Assembly (NCBI RefSeq): GCF_000425625.1
Contig: NZ_KE384409.1
Location: 1 to 64,000 of the forward strand
Source: Stutzerimonas azotifigens DSM 17556
GTDB lineage: Bacteria; Pseudomonadota; Gammaproteobacteria; Pseudomonadales; Pseudomonadaceae
Reading direction: 5' to 3'
DNA length: 64,000 bases
Below the pieces are notes generated by a model, which was given only the letters and a program-made list of their open reading frames with translations, was not told where the DNA came from and made no database searches. Within the stretch, counting starts at the first letter, position 1. Each line of letters opens with the position of its first letter. Positions 52,138 to 60,996 of the stretch are shown one piece after another. The position numbers and the translations under genes are program-made.

Positions 52138-52894
52138 GACCAACCAGGCATTCGGCGTCCGGTTCTATACCGGCACGAAACAGGCGCTGCTCGCCAGCAT
52201 CCGCGACGGCGTTCGACAGCCCTACTCCTTCGTGGTGACACCCAACGTGGACCACCTGGTGCTGCTGCAGCGCGATCCGGGCTTCCAGGAAGCCTACGCC
52301 CGGGCACGCGTGCGGATCTGCGACAGCCGGATCCTCATGCCCCTGCTCCACTCGCTCGGCGTGGAGGTCGAGGAGGTCATTCCCGGCAGCGACCTGACCG
52401 TCGACCTGCTGCGCTGGGCCGACCGCGAGAACTGGCAGCTCGTGCTGATCGGCTCGCGCGAGTCCGAATACCGCAAGCTGCAGGCGCTGTACCCGGGCAT
52501 CCGCATTCACCACTACGACCCGCCGATGGGCTTCATCGACAAGCCCGAGGAGGTCGAGCGCTGCCTGGCGTTCGTGCGCGAACACCCCTCCGAGCTGGTG
52601 TTTTACGCCGTCGGCGCGCCTCGCCAGGAAATCCTCGCCAGCCGCATCGCGCCGCACGAGCGTACCGGCATGGGCTTCTGCATCGGCGCCTCGATCTCGT
52701 TCGCCACCGGCAGCATCCGCCGGGCCCCGCTGTGGATGCAGAAGGCGCGCCTGGAATGGCTGCACCGGATGCTCTCCGAGCCGCGACGGCTGGTGAAGCG
52801 CTACCTGCAGGACGCGCTGTTCATCGTGCCGGCCTACCTGCGCGAGCGGAGCGGCAAGCAGCACAAGGGCAAGCCGGTGAAGCAGGACAGCTGA
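52127..52894 (+). CDS. WecG/TagA/CpsF family glycosyltransferase (GumM-like)
   Basis: 255 residues. GT26 fold: VTPNVDHLVLLQRDP, RICDSRILMPLL, VIPGSDLTVDLLR, and the GAPRQE motif. Members add GlcA, ManNAc or glucose to lipid-linked primers; GumM adds beta-1,4 glucose to Glc-PP-Und in xanthan. It begins at GTG 52127, with GGGAG 9 bases before it, inside the end of the GT2 gene. No ATG fits better. Confidence 0.88.
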   Translation: MSSETNQAFGVRFYTGTKQALLASIRDGVRQPYSFVVTPNVDHLVLLQRDPGFQEAYARARVRICDSRILMPLLHSLGVEVEEVIPGSDLTVDLLRWADRENWQLVLIGSRESEYRKLQALYPGIRIHHYDPPMGFIDKPEEVERCLAFVREHPSELVFYAVGAPRQEILASRIAPHERTGMGFCIGASISFATGSIRRAPLWMQKARLEWLHRMLSEPRRLVKRYLQDALFIVPAYLRERSGKQHKGKPVKQDS

Positions 52895-53311
52895 GCCGGC
52901 GAAGCGAAACAGCGCGACAGGCGGCAGGCCCCGTGAACCCTGCGCTGCACGGGCGGTCTATGCATTCTGTCAGCGGTCAATTCAATGGCAATTGGATATT
53001 GCCTTGATGCAGCGACCTGAGGCTCGGGCCCTGCCCCCTCGGTGCTGAACGACCCGCGAGGGACGGATGGGGAACACTCAGCGGCCCGAAGGCAGCAGGG
53101 ATGCAACGCAGCCGGAATCTCGGTTCCTCTGCGGCGAGGCCTGGCCAGCTGGATATAACAAATCAGAAGGAGAACACATATTGGCTTCCGATGACTTTGG
53201 GCAGCCGTTCCGGCCGGTAACGACCGCAACCCGGTTCCTGGCCCGGCCCATTCGCCTCTCGAGCAGGGCCCTCCCGCGCTCGAGCTTCCAACAGAACAAC
53301 CTTACTCAAGG
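52895..53311 (+). promoter_or_regulatory. 417-base leader region before wza
   Basis: No firm gene. It holds a palindrome GGCAAT-TGGAT-ATTGCC (52987-53003). An AGAAGGAG lies at about 53166-53173 before a TTG (about 53181) that opens a 44-codon frame; its TGA overlaps an ATG at 53312 (ATGA). This could be a leader peptide. The preferred wza start at 53321 is 9 bases further on. Long untranslated leaders before wza genes are known from other systems. Confidence 0.35.
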
Positions 53312-53320
53312 ATGAAACAC

Positions 53321-54421
53321 ATGAAAGCACTCTTCGCTCTGACCGTTGCCTCTGCCATTACCCTGCAGGGTTGCGCCTTCGCCCCCGGCCAGTACCTCGA
53401 CCCGGACGAGTTCAAGGACGGCGCGACCGCCGAAGACGGCACCGTCCAGCTGGTCAGCATCACTCCCGAGATGCTCAAGGACCAGACCGTGGACCGCATG
53501 GGCGCCACCGCCAGGCAGGAGCTCCTGTCCTACAAGCCCACCGACTACCGCATCGGTGCCAACGACCTGCTGTACATCACCGTCTGGGATCACCCGGAAC
53601 TGACCGCGCCCTCTGGCCCGCAGCAGCAGCTGGACGCCAACGGTCGCCTGGTCCGCCCCGACGGCACCCTGTTCTATCCCTACATCGGCAACGTCCGGGC
53701 CGCCGGCATGACCATCGAGGAGCTTCGCTCGACCATCGCCAGCCGCCTGCGCAGCTACATCGACAGCCCGCAGGTCGACGTCTCCATCCTGCGTTTCGGC
53801 AGCCAGCGCGTGGTGCTCAGCGGTGCGTTCAACACCGCCGGGGAAGTCCCGGTCACCACCGCGCCGATGACCATCACCCAGGCCCTCGGCCAGGCCGGTG
53901 TGTCCACCGCCGATGCCGACCTGACCGGCCTGACGCTCAAGCGCGACGGCAAGGAATACCTGCTCGACATCGACTCGCTGAACCGCCCGGATTCCTGGCT
54001 GCACCAGGTCTACCTGAAGGACGGCGACCAGCTGCACCTGCCCTACAACGACCAGCGCAAGGTCTACGTCCTGGGTGAGGTGATGATGCCGCAGGCACTG
54101 TCCTTCAAGACCACCGCCATGAACCTGATGGACGCCATCGGCACCTCCGGCGGCCTGCGCCAGGAAACCGCCGACGGCGAAGCGGTGTACGTCATCCGCG
54201 GTGCGCAGAACATCGCCAACGAGCCGGCGACCGTGTTCCAGCTCAACGCCAAGTCGCCGACCGCGTTCGCGCTGGCCAAGCACTTCCCGCTCCATCCGCA
54301 GGACGTGGTGTTCGTCGGTCCGGCCAACATCACCCGTTGGAACCGCTTCATCAGCCAGCTGCTGCCGTCGGCCAGCATCGTCGGCACCGGTGCGGCAGCG
54401 GACTACAACCTCTCGCGCTAA
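53321..54421 (+). CDS. wza: Polysaccharide export outer-membrane lipoprotein (Wza-like)
   Basis: About 366 residues. Lipobox T-L-Q-G-C with Cys at residue 18, then the Poly_export domain (DYRIGANDLLYITVWDHPEL, LVRPDGTLFYPYIGNVRAAG) and two SLBB-type repeats (VVLSGAFNTAGEVPVT, KVYVLGEVMMPQAL). It forms the outer-membrane export channel with the Wzc-like protein. Start chosen at 53321, 8 bases after AAGGA; an in-frame ATG at 53312 is too close to that site unless it is coupled to the leader frame. Confidence 0.92.
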   Translation: MKALFALTVASAITLQGCAFAPGQYLDPDEFKDGATAEDGTVQLVSITPEMLKDQTVDRMGATARQELLSYKPTDYRIGANDLLYITVWDHPELTAPSGPQQQLDANGRLVRPDGTLFYPYIGNVRAAGMTIEELRSTIASRLRSYIDSPQVDVSILRFGSQRVVLSGAFNTAGEVPVTTAPMTITQALGQAGVSTADADLTGLTLKRDGKEYLLDIDSLNRPDSWLHQVYLKDGDQLHLPYNDQRKVYVLGEVMMPQALSFKTTAMNLMDAIGTSGGLRQETADGEAVYVIRGAQNIANEPATVFQLNAKSPTAFALAKHFPLHPQDVVFVGPANITRWNRFISQLLPSASIVGTGAAADYNLSR

Positions 54422-54445
54422 GCAACAACGGCTTCGTCCCGACAA

Positions 54446-54480
54446 CCGGCATGCCGCACTCGCAAGAGTCGGCATGCCGG
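54446..54480 (+). terminator. Strong hairpin with GCAA tetraloop after wza
   Basis: Stem of 15 bp (CCGGCATGCCG and ACTC arms, one bulged C at 54457) closed by a GCAA tetraloop of the stable GNRA class, 25 bases after the wza stop. No T-run. Probably ends or protects the exopolysaccharide transcript. Two further hairpins follow at 54537-54566 and 54618-54635. Confidence 0.6.
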
Positions 54481-54536
54481 GGGACGCTGCGTGTCGGCAG
54501 CCGGCGTTGGCCTGGCTGTCGTGATCGAACGGAATT

Positions 54537-54566
54537 CGAAGGCCAGCGCTGTCGCTGGCCGATTCG
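54537..54566 (+). terminator. Second hairpin after wza
   Basis: Perfect 8-bp stem GGCCAGCG/CGCTGGCC with loop CTGT (54541-54560), extended by a CGAA/TTCG pair across a two-base bulge. Sits between wza and the VanZ gene. Confidence 0.5.
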
Positions 54567-54689
54567 TAGGGCATGCTCGACAGGGCGTTCGCGCCAGGGC
54601 GTGAGCACTGACGGATTCGGCGCCAAGCGGCGCCGTCGTCAGCCCCACGGAAACGGTTACAGGGTTACAACCGGCGGAGCGAGCCTTAC

Positions 54690-55178
54690 ATGAAGTACCA
54701 GATCAAGAAGTGGAGAGTGCTGTTCTGGGTGACCGCAGTGGCGATCCTTTACCTGGGAGTCAAGAGCACACCGAACACGCAACTCTTTCCGGAAGCCGAC
54801 AAGTTCTACCACTGGCTTGCCTTTTCCGCCCTCACCCTGACCGGCCACATGGCCTTTCGCCGCCTCCCCCTGGCCACGCTGGCCGCCGCGGTGATCACGG
54901 TATCGGCCTGCATCGAGCTGTTGCAGATTCTCTCGCCGGACCGCACGACTTCCCTGGCCGACCTCACGGTGAACATCGTCGGCGTGCTGACCGGCCTCGC
55001 GGCGATCCAGTTCGTGCACGGCGAGGAGCAGCGGGTCGCGCAGGCGCAGCCCCACGGCAAGCGGCACAAGCGGCGCCATCACCGGCATCGCCGGCCGAGG
55101 GAGGAATACCAGGCCCAGGAGGAATACGCCGCCGACCAGGTCGAAGCCGGCTACGTCCTGGACAAGGGCCCCAACTGA
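54690..55178 (+). CDS. VanZ-like membrane protein with basic His-rich tail
   Basis: 162 residues. Three to four membrane helices in the first 110 residues, with the VanZ signature ADKFYHWLAFSALTL and IELLQILSPDRTTSLADLTVNIVG. The last 50 residues are unusual: a run of His, Lys and Arg (HGKRHKRRHHRHRRPREE) then an acidic tail. VanZ-like proteins occur at the ends of many polysaccharide loci with unknown role. It follows three hairpins, so it may have its own transcript. Confidence 0.8.
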   Translation: MKYQIKKWRVLFWVTAVAILYLGVKSTPNTQLFPEADKFYHWLAFSALTLTGHMAFRRLPLATLAAAVITVSACIELLQILSPDRTTSLADLTVNIVGVLTGLAAIQFVHGEEQRVAQAQPHGKRHKRRHHRHRRPREEYQAQEEYAADQVEAGYVLDKGPN

Positions 55179-55226
55179 ACCCGCCCGCCCGGCGAGATGC
55201 GATCGTCTCGCCGCGCGCGGAGGGCA

Positions 55227-58200
55227 TCAGCCGCGCTGCACGCCCTCGGCTTCCGCCGCCCTGACCCGGAACCAGGCCGCGTAGAGCGCCGGCAGGAACA
55301 GCAGCGTCAGCACGGTGGCCACCACCAGCCCACCCATGATCGCCACCGCCATCGGCCCGAAGAAGATGCTGCGCGACAGCGGGATCATCGCCAGCACCGA
55401 GGCCAGCGCGGTCAGCACGATGGGCCGGAAGCGTCGCACCGTGGCATCGACGATGGCCGTGAAGCGGTCGTGCCCGGCGCCGATGTCCTGCTCGATCTGA
55501 TCGACCAGGATCACCGAGTTGCGCATGATCATGCCCGACAGCGCGATGGTGCCGAGCATGGCGACGAAACCGAACGGCTTGCCGAACAGCAGCAGGAACA
55601 GGGTCACGCCGATCAGCCCCAGCGGGGCGGTGAGAAACACCATGGCCGAGCGCGAGAAGCTCTTGAGCTGCACCATCAGCAGCGTCAGCACCACCACGAT
55701 GAACAGCGGCAGGCCGGCATTGACCGACGCCTGCCCGCGCGCCGAATCCTCCACCGTGCCGCCGACCTCCAGCAGGTAGCCGCTGGGCAGCGCCTGGCGG
55801 ATCGGCGCCAGCGTCGGCTGGATCTGCGCCACCACGCTGGCCGGCAGCTCGTCGCCATAGATGTCGGCGCGCACCGTCACGGTGGGCAGGCGGTTGCGGT
55901 GCCAGATCACCCCTTCCTCGAAGCCGTATTCCAGGGTCGCCACCTGCGACAGCGGCACACTGCGGCCGGATGCGGTGGGGATCGCCAGGCTCGGCAGCAT
56001 GTTCAGGTCCTGGCGTTCGTCCACCGTGCCGCGCAGCAGGATCTCGATCAGCTCGTCGTCCTCGCGGAACTGGCTGACCCGCGTACCGGTGAAGGTGCGC
56101 TGCAGGAACTGCGACAGCTGCGCCGTATCGACGCCCAGCGCCCTCGCCCGCTCCTGGTCGACGTCCAGCCAGACCACCTTGCTCGGCTCCTGCCAGTCCA
56201 GGTGCACGTTGGCCACGTGCGGGTTGTCGCGGACCTTCTCGGCGACCTCGCGGGCGAGCCCGCGGACCACGTCGATGTGTTCGCCGGTCACCCGGAACTG
56301 CACCGGATAGCCCACCGGCGGGCCGTTCTCCAGCCGCGTCACGCGGCCGCGAACATCCGGGAAGTCCTCGTTCAGGCGCTCGATCAGCCAGCTGCGCAGC
56401 GCCTCGCGCTGCTCGATGCTGTCGGCGAGCACCACGAACTGGGCGAAGCTGGTGGCCGGCAGCTGCTGGTCCAGCGGCAGGTAGAAGCGCGGCGAGCCGG
56501 TGCCGACGTAGGCCACGTAGTTGTCGATGCCGGTGCGCGCCTGAAGCATCCGCTCCAGCCGCAGGGCAGCTTCCTCGGTGGCCCTCAGCGAGGCCCCTTC
56601 GGCCAGCTTTAGGTCCACCATCAGCTCCAGCCGCCCGGACGGCGGGAAGAACTGCTGCGGCACTGCACGGAACAGCACGATGGCCCCGGCGAAGGCCACG
56701 ATGGTGAGCAGGATCACCGTCTTGCGCCGGCGCACGCACAGGCTCACGACCTGCCGCACGCTCCGGTAGAACGGCGTCGAATAGGGATCGTGCCCCTTCT
56801 CCGGGTCGCCGCCGTGCCTGGCGGCGTGACGCTTGGCGAGATCCGGCAGCAGCTTGTCGCCAAGCAGCGGCACGAACAGCACCGCGGCGATCCAGGAGGC
56901 CACCAGCGCGAGGGTGACCACCTGGAAGATCGACCGGGTGTATTCGCCGGTGCTGGACTGTGCGGTGGCGATGGGCAGGAAGCCGGCCGCGGTGATCAGG
57001 GTGCCGGTGAGCATCGGGAAGGCGGTGCTGGTCCAGGCGAAGCTGGCCGCGCGCAGCCGGTCGAAGCCCTGCTCCATCTTTATCGCCATCATCTCCACCG
57101 CGATGATGGCGTCGTCCACCAGCAGCCCGAGCGCCAGAACCAGCGCGCCGAGGGAAATCTTGTGCAGGCCGATGTCCAGGTAATGCATGGCGGTGAAGGT
57201 CATCGCCAGCACCAGCGGGATGGTCAGCGCCACCACCAGGCCGGTGCGCAGGCCGAGCGAGAAGAAGCTCACCAGCAGCACGATGACCAGCGCCTCGACC
57301 AGCACCCGGACGAACTCGCCGACGCCCGTCTTCACCGCCGCCGGCTGGTCGGACACCTTGCGCAGCTGCATGCCGGCCGGCAGCTCCTCCTGCAGGCGGG
57401 CGAACTCGGCCTGCAGCGCTTCGCCGAGGTCGAGGATGTCGCCGCCGCTCTTCATCGACACCGCCAGGCCGATCGCCGGCTCGCCCATGAAGCGCATGCG
57501 CGGCGCCGGCGGATCGTTGAAGCCGCGGCTGACCTCGGCGACATCGCCGATGCGGAAGGTGCGGTCATCGACGCGGATGGGGAAGTCGCGGATCTGCTCG
57601 ACGGTGTCGAAGCGGCCGCTGACGCGCAGTTGCACGCGATCGCTGGGGGTTTCGACGAAGCCGGTGGCGAGCACGGCGTTCTGCGCCTCCAGCGCCTGGC
57701 GCACCGCTTCCAGCGACACGCCGAGGGTGGCCAGCTTGGTGTTGGACAGCTCGATCCAGATCTTCTCCTCCTGCAGCCCCACCAGCTCGACCTTGCCCAC
57801 GTTGGGCACGCGCTGCAGCTGGATCTGCAGGCGGTCGGCGTAGTCCTTGAGCACCGCGTAGTCGAAGCCCTCGCCGGTCAGCGCGTAGATGTTGCCGAAG
57901 GTGGTGCCGAACTCGTCGTTGAAGAACGGCCCCTGTACCTCGGGTGGCAGCGTGTGGCGGATGTCGCCGATCTTCTTGCGAATCTGGTACCAGAGCTCGG
58001 GAATGTCGCGCGAATGCAGCGCGTCGTTGGCCATGAAGGTGACGTTCGACTCGCCCGGCCGGGAGAAGGAAACGATGCGCTCGTATTCGCCGGTCTCCAT
58101 CAGCTTCTGCTCGATCCGCTCGGTCACCTGGCGCGACACCTCCTCGGCGGAGGCCCCGGGCCAGTTGGTGCGGATCACCATGGCCTTGAAGGTGAACGGC

Positions 58201-58319
58201 GGGTCCTCGCTCTGGCCGAGCTCGCCGTACGACAGCGCCCCGACCACCGCCAGCAGCAGCATGGCGTAGAGCACGATCTGCCGGTTGTGCAGCGCCCACG
58301 CGGACAGGTTGAACTTCAT
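55227..58319 (-). CDS. mexK: RND efflux pump inner-membrane permease (MexK-like)
   Basis: 1030 residues, 12 membrane helices, two large periplasmic loops. The proton-relay aspartates are in LGLLVDDAIIAVEMM (helix 4). The family exports drugs and biocides in a tripartite pump. Overlap ATGA with the membrane-fusion gene. MexK assignment rests on gene order (permease, MFP, divergent TetR, then rsmJ block), which matches P. aeruginosa PA3676-PA3680 as I recall it. As there, no outer-membrane channel gene is adjacent. Confidence 0.88.
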   Translation of the reverse strand: MKFNLSAWALHNRQIVLYAMLLLAVVGALSYGELGQSEDPPFTFKAMVIRTNWPGASAEEVSRQVTERIEQKLMETGEYERIVSFSRPGESNVTFMANDALHSRDIPELWYQIRKKIGDIRHTLPPEVQGPFFNDEFGTTFGNIYALTGEGFDYAVLKDYADRLQIQLQRVPNVGKVELVGLQEEKIWIELSNTKLATLGVSLEAVRQALEAQNAVLATGFVETPSDRVQLRVSGRFDTVEQIRDFPIRVDDRTFRIGDVAEVSRGFNDPPAPRMRFMGEPAIGLAVSMKSGGDILDLGEALQAEFARLQEELPAGMQLRKVSDQPAAVKTGVGEFVRVLVEALVIVLLVSFFSLGLRTGLVVALTIPLVLAMTFTAMHYLDIGLHKISLGALVLALGLLVDDAIIAVEMMAIKMEQGFDRLRAASFAWTSTAFPMLTGTLITAAGFLPIATAQSSTGEYTRSIFQVVTLALVASWIAAVLFVPLLGDKLLPDLAKRHAARHGGDPEKGHDPYSTPFYRSVRQVVSLCVRRRKTVILLTIVAFAGAIVLFRAVPQQFFPPSGRLELMVDLKLAEGASLRATEEAALRLERMLQARTGIDNYVAYVGTGSPRFYLPLDQQLPATSFAQFVVLADSIEQREALRSWLIERLNEDFPDVRGRVTRLENGPPVGYPVQFRVTGEHIDVVRGLAREVAEKVRDNPHVANVHLDWQEPSKVVWLDVDQERARALGVDTAQLSQFLQRTFTGTRVSQFREDDELIEILLRGTVDERQDLNMLPSLAIPTASGRSVPLSQVATLEYGFEEGVIWHRNRLPTVTVRADIYGDELPASVVAQIQPTLAPIRQALPSGYLLEVGGTVEDSARGQASVNAGLPLFIVVVLTLLMVQLKSFSRSAMVFLTAPLGLIGVTLFLLLFGKPFGFVAMLGTIALSGMIMRNSVILVDQIEQDIGAGHDRFTAIVDATVRRFRPIVLTALASVLAMIPLSRSIFFGPMAVAIMGGLVVATVLTLLFLPALYAAWFRVRAAEAEGVQRG

Positions 58320-59422
58320 GGCCGCGCCTCCACCGCCCCGACCGCGACCGGGCGGTTGTCACGGTCGACCGGGCGCACCGCCTGGCCTTCGTGCAGCATG
58401 TGCACGCCGGCGAGCACCACCCAGTCCTGCGGCGCCAGCCCCTCGAGCACCGGCACGCGCTGTTCGCCGTAGGGGCCTGTGCGCACCGTCGCCTGCTCCA
58501 GCGTGCCGTCGTCCTTCACCCGCCAGACGAAGGTGCGGTCGCCATCGGCGCTCAGCGCCGACAGCGGCACCGACAGCGCCACCTCGCCGTCGTGCGCGGC
58601 GAACACCCGGGCGCTCTGCCCGAGGTCGGCCGGCGCCTGCTCGGTGAACGCCACCCGCGCCTGATAGGTGCGGGTGCGCGCATCGGCCGCCGGCGACAGC
58701 TCGCGGATGCTGCCGGCATAGCGCTGGCCGGGCCGCGACCAGAGCTCCACCGACACCGCCTGGCCGAGCCGGTAGAGATCCACCGAGTGCTCGGGCAGCG
58801 CGATCACCACCTCCCGCTCGCCGTCGGCGGCGAGCACGAACACGCTCTGTCCGGCGGCGACCACCTGCCCTACCTCGGCCAGGCGCTGGACGATCACGCC
58901 GTCGCGGTTCGCGCGCAGCACCGCGTAGTCCACCTGGTTGCGGGCGACGTCCAGCTCGGCGCGGGCCTGCTTCAGCCGCGCCTCGGCGGCGCGGTACTGA
59001 TTGTCCGCACTGTCGTACTGCGAGCGGCTGGCCAGCTGCCGGTCGAGCAGCGTCCTGTAGCGCTCGCGCTCGGCGCGGGCGACCCGCAGGTTGGCTTCCG
59101 CCGCCGCCACCTGCGCCTGCACGCCGTCCAGCTGCAGGCGCACGTCCTGCGGATCGAGCCGGGCCAGCGGCTGGTTCTCGCGAACGTGCTCGCCGACCTC
59201 CACCAGCCGCTCGACGATCTTGCCGCCGATACGGAATGCCAGCTCCGGCTCGTAGCGCGCCCGCACCTCGCCCGCATAGCTCACCATCGCCTCGCTGGCC
59301 GGCTGCGGATGCACCACCATCACCGGTCGCGGCTGCGGCGCCGCGGGTTCTTCGGCCGTGCAGGCGGCCAGCGTCAGGGCGCAGGCGAACAGCCCGGCAA
59401 GCGGCAACAAGGGGCGAAACAT
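58316..59422 (-). CDS. mexJ: RND efflux membrane-fusion lipoprotein (MexJ-like)
   Basis: 368 residues. Lipobox L-A-A-C with Cys21, then a split lipoyl domain (GEHVRENQPLARLDPQDVRLQL and NRDGVIVQRLAEVGQVVAAG) around an alpha hairpin, and beta-barrel domains. It joins the permease to an outer-membrane channel. GAGGGA is about 8 bases before the ATG; the stop overlaps the permease start by 4 bases. Confidence 0.88.
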   Translation of the reverse strand: MFRPLLPLAGLFACALTLAACTAEEPAAPQPRPVMVVHPQPASEAMVSYAGEVRARYEPELAFRIGGKIVERLVEVGEHVRENQPLARLDPQDVRLQLDGVQAQVAAAEANLRVARAERERYRTLLDRQLASRSQYDSADNQYRAAEARLKQARAELDVARNQVDYAVLRANRDGVIVQRLAEVGQVVAAGQSVFVLAADGEREVVIALPEHSVDLYRLGQAVSVELWSRPGQRYAGSIRELSPAADARTRTYQARVAFTEQAPADLGQSARVFAAHDGEVALSVPLSALSADGDRTFVWRVKDDGTLEQATVRTGPYGEQRVPVLEGLAPQDWVVLAGVHMLHEGQAVRPVDRDNRPVAVGAVEARP

Positions 59423-59443
59423 GAGAAAGTCCCTCTCGTCAGA

Positions 59444-59476
59444 GCGGTTTTGATTAACTGAACCGCCGGGTATAGT
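59444..59476. promoter_or_regulatory. Candidate MexL operator and overlapping promoters
   Basis: Inverted repeat GCGGTT/AACCGC at 59444-59449 and 59461-59466 (11-base spacer). A TATAGT -10-like box for the rightward tetR gene lies at 59471-59476. On the other strand TTTACT and TAATCA, 17 bases apart, could serve mexJ. Both promoters would be covered by a repressor bound here. Confidence 0.45.
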
Positions 59477-59510
59477 AAAAATCGCGTACCAGCCAGTCCA
59501 GTATTAAAAG

Positions 59511-60155
59511 ATGACCGACAGAGACAGTTCCCCGACCGCCGCCAGCCCGGGCCGACCGAAAGACCCGGCCAAACGCGAAGCCATCCTCAACGCCGCCAAG
59601 ACGCTGTTTCTCGGAAACGGCTACGAAGCCAGCAGCATGGAGGCCATCGCCGCGGAGGCCGGGGTCTCGAAGCTGACGCTCTACAGTCATTTCAAGGACA
59701 AGGAGGCGCTGTTCTGCGCGGCGGTGCAGGCGACCTGCGAGAACCGCCTGCCGCGCGAGCTGTTCTCGCCCGCCCCGGGCATGCCCATCGACCAGGCGCT
59801 GCGCGAGCTCGGCGAAGCCTTCTGGCGGCTGCTCAGCAGCCCGGAATCGGTCGGCCTGCACCGCATCATGGTGGCCACGGGCGCGACCACGCCGCAGCTG
59901 TCGCGACTGTTCTACGAAGCCGGCCCGCAGCAGGTGCTCGACGAGACCCGCGCCCTGCTCGACCGGGCCTGCGCCGCCGGCCAGCTGGCGATCGACGACC
60001 GCACCCGCGCCGCCGAGCATTTCTGCTCGCTGATCAAGGGCATCAATCACTTCCACCAGTTGATCGGCTATGCGCCGCCGCTGGACGACGCGGCGATGCA
60101 GGCGCACGTCGCCGACGTGGTGGCGCTTTTCGTACGCGCCTACGCGCCGGGCTGA
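59511..60155 (+). CDS. mexL: TetR-family repressor (MexL-like)
   Basis: 214 residues. The HTH is at about residues 30-76 (REAILNAAKTLFLGNGYEAS, AEAGVSKLTLYSHFKDKEAL), with a ligand-binding helical C-terminal domain (AEHFCSLIKGINHFHQLIGY) typical of the AefR/MexL group. It is divergent from mexJ with an 88-base shared spacer, the usual setting for local repression and relief by substrate. Confidence 0.88.
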   Translation: MTDRDSSPTAASPGRPKDPAKREAILNAAKTLFLGNGYEASSMEAIAAEAGVSKLTLYSHFKDKEALFCAAVQATCENRLPRELFSPAPGMPIDQALRELGEAFWRLLSSPESVGLHRIMVATGATTPQLSRLFYEAGPQQVLDETRALLDRACAAGQLAIDDRTRAAEHFCSLIKGINHFHQLIGYAPPLDDAAMQAHVADVVALFVRAYAPG

Positions 60156-60164
60156 GCCGCCCCC

Positions 60165-60941
60165 TCAGCCCGCCAGCCTGCGCTTGGGATAGATGTCGTA
60201 GCGGCTGGACTTGCCCTCCAGGCCGTAGCCCGGCTTCGCCCCGTCGATCGCCGGCGCCTTGCGCGGGCGCTTGACCACCACCCGGTGGCTGGCCAGCGCC
60301 AGCGCCGCCTCCAGCAGCGCGGGCGCGTCGTCGTCATCGCCGACGAAGGGGCGGAACAGGCGCATCTCCTTCTTCACCAGGGCCGACTTGTCGCGGTGCG
60401 GGAACATCGGGTCGAGGTAGATCACCTGCGGGGCCTCGCCGCTCCATTCGCGCATCAACTCGATGGCATTGCCCTGGCGCAGCGTCATTCGCGCAACGAT
60501 GGGGGCGACTTCGGCAGCCGCGGCCGCCCGTTCCAGGCCGTCCTGAAGCAGCGCCGCGACCACCGGGTTGCGCTCGATCAGCTCGACCCGGCAGCCCAGG
60601 GTGGCGAGCACGAAGCCGTCGCGCCCGAGGCCGGCAGTCGCATCCAGCACCTGCGGTCGGACTCCCGGCTGCACGCCCACCGCCTTGGCGATCATCTGCC
60701 CGCTGCCGCCGCCGAACTGGCGCCGGTGCGCGACCGCACCCTCGACGAAGTCCACCCGCACCGGTCCGGGCGCGTCGGGCTCCAGGGCCTGCAACTGCAG
60801 GCCGCCCTCGCCGACCTGCAGGGCAAACTCCGCGTCCGGCCGGTCCAGCGGCACGCCCAGCCGGGCGGCCCAGGCACGGGCCCGTTCGTCGTAGGCGGGA
60901 TGAAGCGACTGCAGGGTAAGCACGGGGCTGGACGCGATCAT
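60165..60941 (-). CDS. rsmJ: 16S rRNA (guanine1516-N2)-methyltransferase RsmJ
   Basis: 258 residues. SAM-binding motif [15 protein letters not shown], catalytic-type motif [20 protein letters not shown] and the terminal [16 protein letters not shown] block of RsmJ. It methylates G1516 in 16S rRNA of the small subunit. Start at ATG 60941, before STVLTL-type strands. It ends 9 bases from the convergent mexL. Confidence 0.92.
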   Translation of the reverse strand: MIASSPVLTLQSLHPAYDERARAWAARLGVPLDRPDAEFALQVGEGGLQLQALEPDAPGPVRVDFVEGAVAHRRQFGGGSGQMIAKAVGVQPGVRPQVLDATAGLGRDGFVLATLGCRVELIERNPVVAALLQDGLERAAAAAEVAPIVARMTLRQGNAIELMREWSGEAPQVIYLDPMFPHRDKSALVKKEMRLFRPFVGDDDDAPALLEAALALASHRVVVKRPRKAPAIDGAKPGYGLEGKSSRYDIYPKRRLAG

Positions 60942-60996
60942 GGGACGGCTCGGAGCAAGGACCCGCGCATTCTGCCAGAGCGCGCCGCCCGCCAGT

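Noticed and set aside
52981-53005. Sigma54-type promoter TGGCA...TTGCC before wza
   Set aside because: GG and GC are separated by 12 bases, not the required 10; the match is better explained as a palindrome.
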